Position numbers and translations under genes: made by a program. This document shows positions 43,462 through 50,149 of a stretch of DNA of 64,000 nt, one piece after another. The stretch lies in assembly GCF_014203855.1 (NCBI RefSeq), contig NZ_JACHJV010000001.1, forward strand, positions 3,100,001 through 3,164,000. The letters run 5' to 3'. Within the stretch, counting starts at the first letter, position 1, and the number at the start of each line of letters is the position of its first letter. The notes below the pieces were generated by a model. The model was given only the letters and a program-made list of their open reading frames with translations. It was not told the origin of the DNA and searched no databases. The stretch is from Kitasatospora kifunensis (GTDB lineage: Bacteria; Actinomycetota; Actinomycetes; Streptomycetales; Streptomycetaceae).

Positions 43462-45804
43462 CTATTTTTCCGGCGAGTTTCGGGACTGGTCCCAGGGCCC
43501 CTCGGACGGCTCCCCCGACAGCTCCTGCCGAGCCTGCTCCGCGTCATCCGCGGCGAGGTCGCCGACGGCTTCTCCCGGGAGCTCCTCCGCCGTGACGGCG
43601 GACTCCTGCCCGGGGTCTTCCCCCGCGCACAACGACAGCACGGCGGCCCCGTATTTGTCCAGCTTCATGGCACCGACGCCCGAGATCAGGCTCAGTTCGC
43701 CGGTGGTCGAGGGCGCGTCCTCGGCGATCGCCATCAAGGTCGCGTCGGTGAAGACCACGTAGGCCGGCACGGCCTGCTCCTTGGCCTGCTGGGAGCGCCA
43801 CTCCCGCAGCCGCTCGTACAGGCCCTCGTCCATCTGGGAGGGGCAGTCCTCGCAGCGGCGCAGCTTGCGCTCCACCGCCTCGGTCAGGGTGCGCCCGCAG
43901 ACCCGGCATTTGACCGGCCCGCGTGGTGCGCGCCGCCCGGCCGAGCGCTCCGTGCCGCCCTCCGCGCCCCCGCGGCCCGGGCCACGGCCCGCACTCGCCG
44001 TCGAACCGGGCCGCAGACCGTCCAGGAACCGGCTCGGCTTGCGGCTGGCCCGCCCGCCCGGTGAGCGCGACAGCGCCCAGGAGAGCGAGAGGTGCTCGCG
44101 CGCCCTGGTCACTCCGACGTAGAGCAGTCGACGCTCCTCCTCCACCTGCTCGTCGGTCTTGGCGTAGATGATCGGCAGCGTGCCCTCGGTCAGGCCGACC
44201 AGGAAGACGGCGTCCCACTCCAGGCCCTTGGCGGCGTGCAGTGAGGCGAGCGTCACCCCCTCCACCGCCGGGGCGTGCTGGGCGGCGGCCCGCGCGTCCA
44301 GCTCGGCGACGTACGCGGCGAGGTCGCCAGGCTCGTCGGCCGCCTGCCGGGCCGCCTCGAACTCCTCGGCCAGGCGTACCAGCGCGGCCAGCGACTCCCA
44401 CCGCTCGCGCACCGCGCCGGAGCCGGCCGGTGGCGTCGCGGTGAAGCCGCGGGTGGCCAGCACCGCGCGGACCTGGGCGGCGAGGTCGGGCGCATCCGCG
44501 GTCAGCGGATCGCTGCCGGCCCGGGCGGCCCCGCGCAGCAGCAGCCCCGCCTCACGCACCTCGGGCCGCTCGAAGAACCGCTCGGCGCCCTTGAGCTGGT
44601 ACGACAGGCCGAGATCGGCCAGCGCCTGTTCGTAGACCTCGGACTGGCCGTTGGTCCTGAACAGCACCGCGATCTCGCTGGCCCGCACGCCCTGGGCGAG
44701 CAGCTCCTTGATCCGGTGCGCGGTGCTCTCGGCTTCGGTGGGCTCGTCCGCGTACTCGACGTAGACCGGCTCGGGGCCGGCCTGGCGCTGCGAGACCAGC
44801 TCGAGGCGGTGCCGGGCGGCCGCGCCGCGGGCCTGGGCGAGCAGGCCGTTGGCCAGGTGCACCACCTGCGGGGTGGAGCGGTAGTCGCGGATCAGCTTCA
44901 CCACGGTGGCGTCGGGGTGCTTGACGCGGAAGTTCAGCAGGTAGTCGGGGGTGGCGCCGGTGAAGGAGTAGATGGTCTGGCTGGCATCTCCGACCACGCA
45001 GAGGCTGGCGCCCGCGCCGCCGCCGGTCCACTGGTCGAGCAGCCGCTGCTGCAGCGGCGAGACGTCCTGGTACTCGTCGACCGTGAAGTGGCGGTACTGG
45101 GCACGCACCCGGTCGGCGATCTCCGGGCGGTCCTCCAGGATCGCGGCGGTGAGCAGCAGCACGTCCTCGAAGTCGATCACGTTGCGGTCGCGCTTGGTCT
45201 GCTCGTAGGTCGCGTAGACCCGGGCGATCTCGGCGGGGTCGCGCGGCGCCTCCCGACCGGACTTGGTCACCGCCACCGGATAGTCGTCGGGCACGATCTG
45301 GGTGACCTTGGCCCACTCGATCTCACCGGTCAGGTCGCGCAGCTCGGTGCGCTGCACCCGCAGGCCGCTGCGCCCGGCGGCCTCGGCCACCAGCTGCACC
45401 TTGCGCTCCAGCAGCCGGGGCACCTCACCACCGACCGCGCGCGGCCAGAAGTACTGGAGCTGTCGCAGCGCGGCGGCGTGGAAGGTCCTGGCCTGCACCC
45501 CGTCGGCGCCGAGCTGGCGCAGCCGGCCGCGCATCTCGCCGGCCGCGCGGGCGGTGAAGGTGACGGCCAACACCTGCTGAGGCTGGAAGACGCCGCTGCG
45601 CACCCCGTAGGCGATCCGGTGGGTGATCGCCCTGGTCTTGCCGGTGCCGGCGCCCGCGAGCACGCAGACGGGCCCGTGCAGGGCGGTGGCGACGGACCGC
45701 TGCTCCGGGTCGAGCCCGGCCAGCACGGCGTCCGGGTCGGCGGGGCGACCGCCGTAGCCGCCGTCGGGGCCACCGTGGTTGTCGATCAACAGCTCTTCCT
45801 GCAT
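43462..45804 (-). CDS. uvrD2: UvrD2-type superfamily-1 DNA helicase with zinc motif and HRDC domain
   Basis: 780 aa from ATG 45804 (ATG 45813, three codons earlier, is possible). Helicase motifs: AGAGTGKTRAITHR (I), VTFTARAAGEM (Ia), VDEYQDVSPLQQ (II), GDASQTIYSF (III), DYRSTPQVV (IV), SLHAAKGLEWDAVFL (V), LLYVGVTRARE (VI). The C-terminal part carries a four-Cys zinc motif (CRVCGRTL and CEDC) and an HRDC domain (LSLISGVGAMKLDKYGAAVL), as in mycobacterial UvrD2. It unwinds DNA 3' to 5' in repair or replication. It is divergent from the mycoredoxin gene. Confidence 0.93.
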   Translation of the reverse strand: MQEELLIDNHGGPDGGYGGRPADPDAVLAGLDPEQRSVATALHGPVCVLAGAGTGKTRAITHRIAYGVRSGVFQPQQVLAVTFTARAAGEMRGRLRQLGADGVQARTFHAAALRQLQYFWPRAVGGEVPRLLERKVQLVAEAAGRSGLRVQRTELRDLTGEIEWAKVTQIVPDDYPVAVTKSGREAPRDPAEIARVYATYEQTKRDRNVIDFEDVLLLTAAILEDRPEIADRVRAQYRHFTVDEYQDVSPLQQRLLDQWTGGGAGASLCVVGDASQTIYSFTGATPDYLLNFRVKHPDATVVKLIRDYRSTPQVVHLANGLLAQARGAAARHRLELVSQRQAGPEPVYVEYADEPTEAESTAHRIKELLAQGVRASEIAVLFRTNGQSEVYEQALADLGLSYQLKGAERFFERPEVREAGLLLRGAARAGSDPLTADAPDLAAQVRAVLATRGFTATPPAGSGAVRERWESLAALVRLAEEFEAARQAADEPGDLAAYVAELDARAAAQHAPAVEGVTLASLHAAKGLEWDAVFLVGLTEGTLPIIYAKTDEQVEEERRLLYVGVTRAREHLSLSWALSRSPGGRASRKPSRFLDGLRPGSTASAGRGPGRGGAEGGTERSAGRRAPRGPVKCRVCGRTLTEAVERKLRRCEDCPSQMDEGLYERLREWRSQQAKEQAVPAYVVFTDATLMAIAEDAPSTTGELSLISGVGAMKLDKYGAAVLSLCAGEDPGQESAVTAEELPGEAVGDLAADDAEQARQELSGEPSEGPWDQSRNSPEK

Positions 45805-45903
45805 GGGCTCCATCCTCTCAGCCCGCCGGACGCACTGGCCCGGTTCGGGCACATTGGCCCGGTTCGGACATCCTGGCAGGATCCACCGACAGGCCGTCGA
45901 GCG

Positions 45904-45912
45904 TTGTCCACA
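45904..45912 (+). promoter_or_regulatory. DnaA box between uvrD2 and mrx1
   Basis: TTGTCCACA, a perfect Streptomyces-type box, in the 243-base divergent region. Two near-identical direct repeats (xTGGCCCGGTTCGGxCA, at about 45835 and 45854) lie between it and the uvrD2 start and may be an operator. Confidence 0.5.
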
Positions 45913-45962
45913 GGCGCGGTACGACGATCGGCCCGGCCGTGAGCTGCGGCACCTGTGGGCCA

Positions 45963-45988
45963 GGAATGAGCGCGCGGTCGCATACGTT
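45963..45988 (+). promoter_or_regulatory. SigR-type promoter of the mycoredoxin gene
   Basis: GGAAT (45963-45967), exactly 18 bases, GTT (45986-45988): a perfect SigR consensus, placed so that transcription would begin about 50 bases before ATG 46048. Confidence 0.9.
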
Positions 45989-46047
45989 GTGCAGCGCGAC
46001 ACCACCCGATCGCGACACCACCCGATGACGAAGAAGGAGCCCTTTCC

Positions 46048-46302
46048 ATGTCTGGCACCGTGACGATGTACAGCACGAGCGTGTGCGGCTACTGCCACCG
46101 GCTGAAGGGCCAGCTAGACCGCGAGGGCATCGGCTACACCGAGATCAACATCGAGCATGACCCGGCCTCCGCGTCCTTCGTCGAGTCGGTCAACGAGGGC
46201 AACCAGACCGTCCCGACCGTCCTGGTGGTCGGCACCAGCGGTGAGCAGACCGTGATGACCAACCCCAGCCTGCGTCAGGTCCAGGCCGCGCTCGCCGTCT
46301 GA
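46048..46302 (+). CDS. mrx1: Mycoredoxin (mycothiol-dependent glutaredoxin-like protein)
   Basis: 84-aa thioredoxin-fold protein that removes mycothiol from oxidised proteins. The active site is VCGYCHRLK (CxxC, seen as CGYC) after the first strand VTMYSTS. The cis-Pro is in NQTVPTVLV, and a conserved GxxTV-type end (VMTNPSLRQVQAAL) follows. The SigR-type promoter fits its role in thiol stress. AGGAG lies seven bases before the ATG (GAAGAAGGAGCCC). It is divergent from uvrD2 and ends before a terminator. Confidence 0.95.
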   Translation: MSGTVTMYSTSVCGYCHRLKGQLDREGIGYTEINIEHDPASASFVESVNEGNQTVPTVLVVGTSGEQTVMTNPSLRQVQAALAV

Positions 46303-46322
46303 CGCCGCGTCGGCGTCGGGGC

Positions 46323-46357
46323 AGGTCCGCGAAGGCGTTCGGCGCCTTCGCGGACCT
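46323..46357. terminator. Bidirectional terminator after mrx1
   Basis: Perfect 15-bp inverted repeat (46323-46337 with 46343-46357) and a five-base loop, between the converging mrx1 and GntR-type genes. Confidence 0.85.
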
Positions 46358-46406
46358 CTGCCGCCGAGGCCTGTCCTGAGCCGCCCGGGACGCGCCCTGG
46401 GAGCGG

Positions 46407-47360
46407 TCAACCGCCCGGCCTGGCGGTCAACTCGCCGAGCCCGTAGACCAGTCGGCAGCGGTCCGCCGAGTAGCGGGTCTCGATCACCCGGACCGGGCCC
46501 CGCCGGTCGTAGGTGACTCGGGTCTGCACCAGCAGCGGCACCCCGGGGCCGCCCTGGAACCACTGCGCCTCCTCGGGCCCCGGCATCCGGGCGACCAGCT
46601 GGTCCACCGCCCCGACCTCGGTCCGCCCGAGCGCCGCCAGCACCGCCTCGTCCCCGCCCGGCACCGGATCGGGCTCCATCAGGGCGGTCCCGGCCGCCAC
46701 CCCGGCCCGGTAGTGGCTCTCCTCGATCGAGTACGGCTCGCGGTCCATCAACCGCAGCTGCCGGCGGACCACCACCGCCTCGCCGGGGCGCAGCCCCAGC
46801 CGCTCGGCGATGTCCACCCGGGCCCGCACGATCAGCATCTCGAACTCGGCCGTCAGCACCCGTCCGGCCGCGTCCGCCTCCACCGTGTAGACCGCGCTGG
46901 GCGCGGCCAGGCCGTTGCGCTGCGCGGGCAACATCTGCGCGGGCGTCAGTTGCGCGGGCGCCAGTTGCGCGGGCGACAGCGGATCACCGACGGCACCCGT
47001 GCGCGGCGAGCCGACCCCCACCCCGGCTCCGATCGACCCCGCCGTCGGCTGTGCCACCGCCTGCGCCATCGAGGCGGTCAGCGGCGGCCCGAAGGCGCAC
47101 CCGAAGGCCCAGTGGTCCAGCACCGGATGCTCGCGCAGGAAGGTGCCCTTGCCCTGCAGCCGCACCAGCCGTCCCTCGTTGACCAGCACGTCGACCGCCA
47201 GGCGGACGGTGTTGCGGGCCACGCCGTACTGCTGCTCCAGTTCGGACTCCACCGGCAGGGCGGTATCGCCGCGCCACTCTCCGGCCGCGATCCGCCGGCG
47301 CAGGTCGGCGGCCAGCCGCTGGTACTTGGGGGACGGAACGCTTCCACTGGAGATGGTCAC
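46407..47360 (-). CDS. GntR-family (HutC type) transcriptional repressor with repeat insert
   Basis: 317 aa. The GntR winged helix is at 10-80 (KYQRLAADLRRRIAAGEW, LPVESELEQQYGVARNTVRL, LVRLQGKGTFL). The UTRA effector domain runs from about 150 to 317 (AERLGLRPGEAVVVRRQLRL, EPYSIEESHYRAG, PLLVQTRVTYDRRGPVRVIE), which binds small molecules. Between them is a 70-residue Ala/Gln/Pro-rich insert with PAQL/PAQM repeats, coded by a 15-base tandem repeat near 46920-46985. GTG 47360 lies right next to an inverted-repeat operator. The effector is unknown, and the operon target may be the gene itself. Confidence 0.87.
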   Translation of the reverse strand: MTISSGSVPSPKYQRLAADLRRRIAAGEWRGDTALPVESELEQQYGVARNTVRLAVDVLVNEGRLVRLQGKGTFLREHPVLDHWAFGCAFGPPLTASMAQAVAQPTAGSIGAGVGVGSPRTGAVGDPLSPAQLAPAQLTPAQMLPAQRNGLAAPSAVYTVEADAAGRVLTAEFEMLIVRARVDIAERLGLRPGEAVVVRRQLRLMDREPYSIEESHYRAGVAAGTALMEPDPVPGGDEAVLAALGRTEVGAVDQLVARMPGPEEAQWFQGGPGVPLLVQTRVTYDRRGPVRVIETRYSADRCRLVYGLGELTARPGG

Positions 47361-47363
47361 CCT

Positions 47364-47381
47364 GGGAATGTAGCGATTCCC
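47364..47381. promoter_or_regulatory. Putative autoregulatory operator of the GntR-type gene
   Basis: GGGAAT-GTAGCG-ATTCCC, a perfect 6-bp inverted repeat with a 6-base spacer, three bases before the start codon. It contains GGAAT but no GTT at 18-19 bases on either strand, so it is not a SigR promoter. Confidence 0.5.
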
Positions 47382-47522
47382 GTCAGGACATTTCAGCTAA
47401 ACCAGCGATAATTGGCCATGATTGTCAACTTGGCAATTGATCGAAACGTCAATACAGAGGTTCTGACCTGCGATGATGCCCAATCGGCCGACACATTGAA
47501 CCGGCCGAGCGCGCAGCACGGC
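47382..47522. other. AT-richer promoter region of the GntR-type gene
   Basis: The lowest-GC stretch of the window (about 47390-47460), with TTGACA on the minus strand around 47421-47426. It is consistent with a promoter. No second gene was seen. Confidence 0.45.
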
Positions 47523-47560
47523 AGAGGGGGGCGTGGGTGATTTCCCGCACGCCCCCCTCT
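47523..47560 (-). terminator. Terminator downstream of nudC
   Basis: Perfect 13-bp inverted repeat (47523-47535 with 47548-47560) with a 12-base loop, 86 bases beyond the nudC stop. Confidence 0.75.
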
Positions 47561-47645
47561 ATATTCCACTCCCGCGCCGGAGCACCGCCCCAGCCGGGCG
47601 CCGCCCGGCAAGATCCGCCGCCCGGCACGATCCGCAGGAGCGGCC

Positions 47646-48584
47646 CTAGCGGGCGGCGCTCGGCACCGGCCCGCCGTACCAGCGCTCGATCAGGTGCCGG
47701 GCGATCGAGATCCCCGAGGGCGGCAGGATCTCCCCCGACTCCATGCCGACCCGCAGGTCCTCGCGGGAGAACCAGCGCGCCTCGGCCAGCTCCTCGCCGT
47801 CCACCGTGATCGCGGTGCCGCCCGGCTCGGCCCGGCCGACGAAGCCCAGCATCAGACTGGCCGGGAACGGCCACGGCTGGCTGGCCACGTAGCTGACCTC
47901 GCCGACCCGTACCCCGGCCTCCTCGAGGACCTCGCGGGCCACCGCCTGCTCGATCGACTCGCCCGGCTCGACGAAACCGGCCAGGGTGGACCAGCGTCCC
48001 TCCGGCCAGAGCGCCTGACGGCCCAGCAGGCAACGGTCCTGCTCGTCGGTGATCACCATGATCACCGCCGGGTCGGTCCGTGGGTAGTGCTCGGCCGCGC
48101 ACGAGGTGCAGCGGCGCAGGTGGCCCGCTCCCGCCTTCTCGGTCGGGTGCCCGCAGCGCGAGCAGAAGCTGTGCAGCCGGTGCCAGTGCTCCAGCGCCAC
48201 CGCGTGCACCAGCAGCCCGGCGTCGCGGTCCGAGAGCGTGGCGCCGACCTCGCGCAGCCCGGCCGGGCGCGCGTCGCCGTCCAGCCGCCCGGGCAGCGTC
48301 TCGCCGGCCAGCGCGAAGTAGGAGACCCCGTCCTCATCGGTGCCGAGGAAGTACCGGTCTCCGGTCTGCGGTGCCTCGAAGGAGGGCAGCAGGACCAGTT
48401 CGGTACCGGTCTCGGTGTCCACCACGAAGGCTTCGCCACCGGCGATCGGCAGCACCTTGGTGGTGGGATGGCTCCAGGCGGCCGCCAGCCACGGCTCGTC
48501 CAGTCGGTGCTGTGCCGCCCGGTCCACCCCAGCCCTGGCCAGCACGGGCCGCAGCGGCTGTTCGGTGTCAGGCATGGTGCTCAC
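47646..48584 (-). CDS. nudC: NAD(+) diphosphatase / NAD-RNA decapping NUDIX enzyme
   Basis: 312 aa. The zinc ribbon CSRCGHP...CTSC comes before the Nudix box GFVEPGESIEQAVAREVLEE, then the NudC-specific SQPWPFPASLM motif that marks NAD(H) and NAD-capped RNA substrates. An N-terminal NudC domain (about 20-130) precedes it. GTG 48584 (GGGGACGG about eight bases upstream) is preferred over the in-frame ATG 48575. Its position between mrx1 and adnAB is also seen in mycobacteria. It follows the M20 peptidase gene by 45 bases, so these two may be co-transcribed. Confidence 0.95.
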   Translation of the reverse strand: MSTMPDTEQPLRPVLARAGVDRAAQHRLDEPWLAAAWSHPTTKVLPIAGGEAFVVDTETGTELVLLPSFEAPQTGDRYFLGTDEDGVSYFALAGETLPGRLDGDARPAGLREVGATLSDRDAGLLVHAVALEHWHRLHSFCSRCGHPTEKAGAGHLRRCTSCAAEHYPRTDPAVIMVITDEQDRCLLGRQALWPEGRWSTLAGFVEPGESIEQAVAREVLEEAGVRVGEVSYVASQPWPFPASLMLGFVGRAEPGGTAITVDGEELAEARWFSREDLRVGMESGEILPPSGISIARHLIERWYGGPVPSAAR

Positions 48585-48629
48585 GATGATCCGTCCCCGA
48601 TCCGAGATGCGTTCAGTTGAGCCGGCACG

Positions 48630-50042
48630 TCAGCGGCCGGCGGCGGGCAGCCGGTAGTTCTCGGCCAGGTCGCCCCAGAGGTAGGCGGCGGCCTCCACTC
48701 CCTTGCGCAGCAGGTCGAGCTCGACCTTCTCGTTGATGGAGTGCCAACCGTCCGAGGGCACCGAGATGCCCAGGAAGAGCACCGGTGCCCCGACCACGTC
48801 CTGCAGGTCGGCGGCCGGCCCCGAACCGCCTTCGCGGGTGAAGAGGATCTCCTGCTCGAAGGCCCGGCCCATCGCCCGCACGGTGGACTGCAGCGCCGGG
48901 TGGTCCAGCGGGGTCAGGCAGGGACGGGTCGCGGCGCGGAAGGTGATCTCGTGCCGGATGCCGGCCGGCAGTTGCCCGGCCACCCAGTCGGTGATCGCCT
49001 GCTCGACCCGCTCGGTGTCCTGCCCGGCGACCAGCCGGAAGGAGATCTTGAGGTGTGCCTCGGCCGGCACGATGGTCTTGCTGCCCGGACCGGTGTAACC
49101 GCCCCAGACGCCGTTGACCTCGGCGGTCGGCCGGGCCCAGATCCGCTCCAGGGTCGAGTAGCCGGCCTCGCCCTGGGTACCGTGCGACTTCGCGGTGCGC
49201 AGCCAGCCGTCCTCGTCGAAGGGCAGCTTGGCGAAGAGCTCGCGCTCGCGGTCGGTCAGCTCGACCACACCGTCGTAGAAGCCGGGCACCGCGACCCTGC
49301 GCTCACCGTCGTGCAGCGCGGCCGCCAGCTCGGCGGCGGTGACTGCCGGGTTGGGCACCGCGCCGCCGAACGAGCCGGAGTGGATGTCGCTGTCCGGGCC
49401 GTAGAGGTCGATCTGGCAGTCGGCCTTGCCGCGCATGCCGGTGCAGACGGTGGGGGTGGTCTCGCTCCACATCCCGGTGTCCGAGACGAAGACCAGGTCG
49501 GCGGCGAGCCGCTCGGCCTGACGGCGGATCAGCGCGCCGAAGTTCGGCGACCCCGACTCCTCCTCGCCCTCGATCAGCAGCTTGAGGTTGACGGCCGGCG
49601 CGGTGCGCCCGGTGGCGGCCAGGTGCGCGCGCAGACCCAGGGTGTGGAAGAAGACCTGTCCCTTGTCGTCGGCCGCGCCGCGCGCGTAGAGCCGGTTGCC
49701 GATGGTCACCGGCTCGAAGGGCTCGGTGTCCCAGCCGTCCGCCTTGGCGGCGGGCTGCACGTCGTGGTGGCCGTAGACCAGCACGGTGGGCGCCTCGGCC
49801 TCACCCGAGGGCCACTCGGCGAAGACCGCCGGCAGCCCGTCGGACTCCCAGACCTCCGCGACCGGGAACCCGGTCTCGCGCAGCTTGGCCACCAGCCACT
49901 CGGCCGACCGGCGCACGTCGCCCGCCCGGTCCGGGTCGGCCGAGACCGACGGGATGCGCAGCCAGTCGGCCAGGTCAGCCAGGAAGCCGGCCTGGTGCTG
50001 ATCGATGAAGGAACGGACGACGCTGTCCGGGGTTTTCGTCAT
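48630..50042 (-). CDS. M20-family dipeptidase
   Basis: 470 aa cytoplasmic metallopeptidase of the CNDP/PepV-like group. Zinc-binding and catalytic motifs: YGHHDVQPAA (His), GAADDKGQVFFH (bridging Asp), EGEEESGSPNFG (catalytic Glu and ligand Glu), SDTGMW (Asp), a dimerisation lid (HSGSFGGAVPNP), and GWHSINEKVELD (last His). Substrates are probably dipeptides. Related proteins can split other short amides. ATG 50042 has no strong ribosome site. Confidence 0.92.
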   Translation of the reverse strand: MTKTPDSVVRSFIDQHQAGFLADLADWLRIPSVSADPDRAGDVRRSAEWLVAKLRETGFPVAEVWESDGLPAVFAEWPSGEAEAPTVLVYGHHDVQPAAKADGWDTEPFEPVTIGNRLYARGAADDKGQVFFHTLGLRAHLAATGRTAPAVNLKLLIEGEEESGSPNFGALIRRQAERLAADLVFVSDTGMWSETTPTVCTGMRGKADCQIDLYGPDSDIHSGSFGGAVPNPAVTAAELAAALHDGERRVAVPGFYDGVVELTDRERELFAKLPFDEDGWLRTAKSHGTQGEAGYSTLERIWARPTAEVNGVWGGYTGPGSKTIVPAEAHLKISFRLVAGQDTERVEQAITDWVAGQLPAGIRHEITFRAATRPCLTPLDHPALQSTVRAMGRAFEQEILFTREGGSGPAADLQDVVGAPVLFLGISVPSDGWHSINEKVELDLLRKGVEAAAYLWGDLAENYRLPAAGR

Positions 50043-50149
50043 ACGGACGACTTTAGTTCGCCCGGCTGGCTGTGTGCCGCCGCGTTCCGCGAGCCGGACC
50101 GCGGCGGCACTGTAACCTCCGTCACTGCCTCCCCACCCGGCACCGGCCG

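Noticed and set aside
47364..47381. A SigR promoter at the GntR gene
   Set aside because: GGAAT is present on both strands because of the inverted repeat, but no GTT follows at 18-19 bases on either strand.
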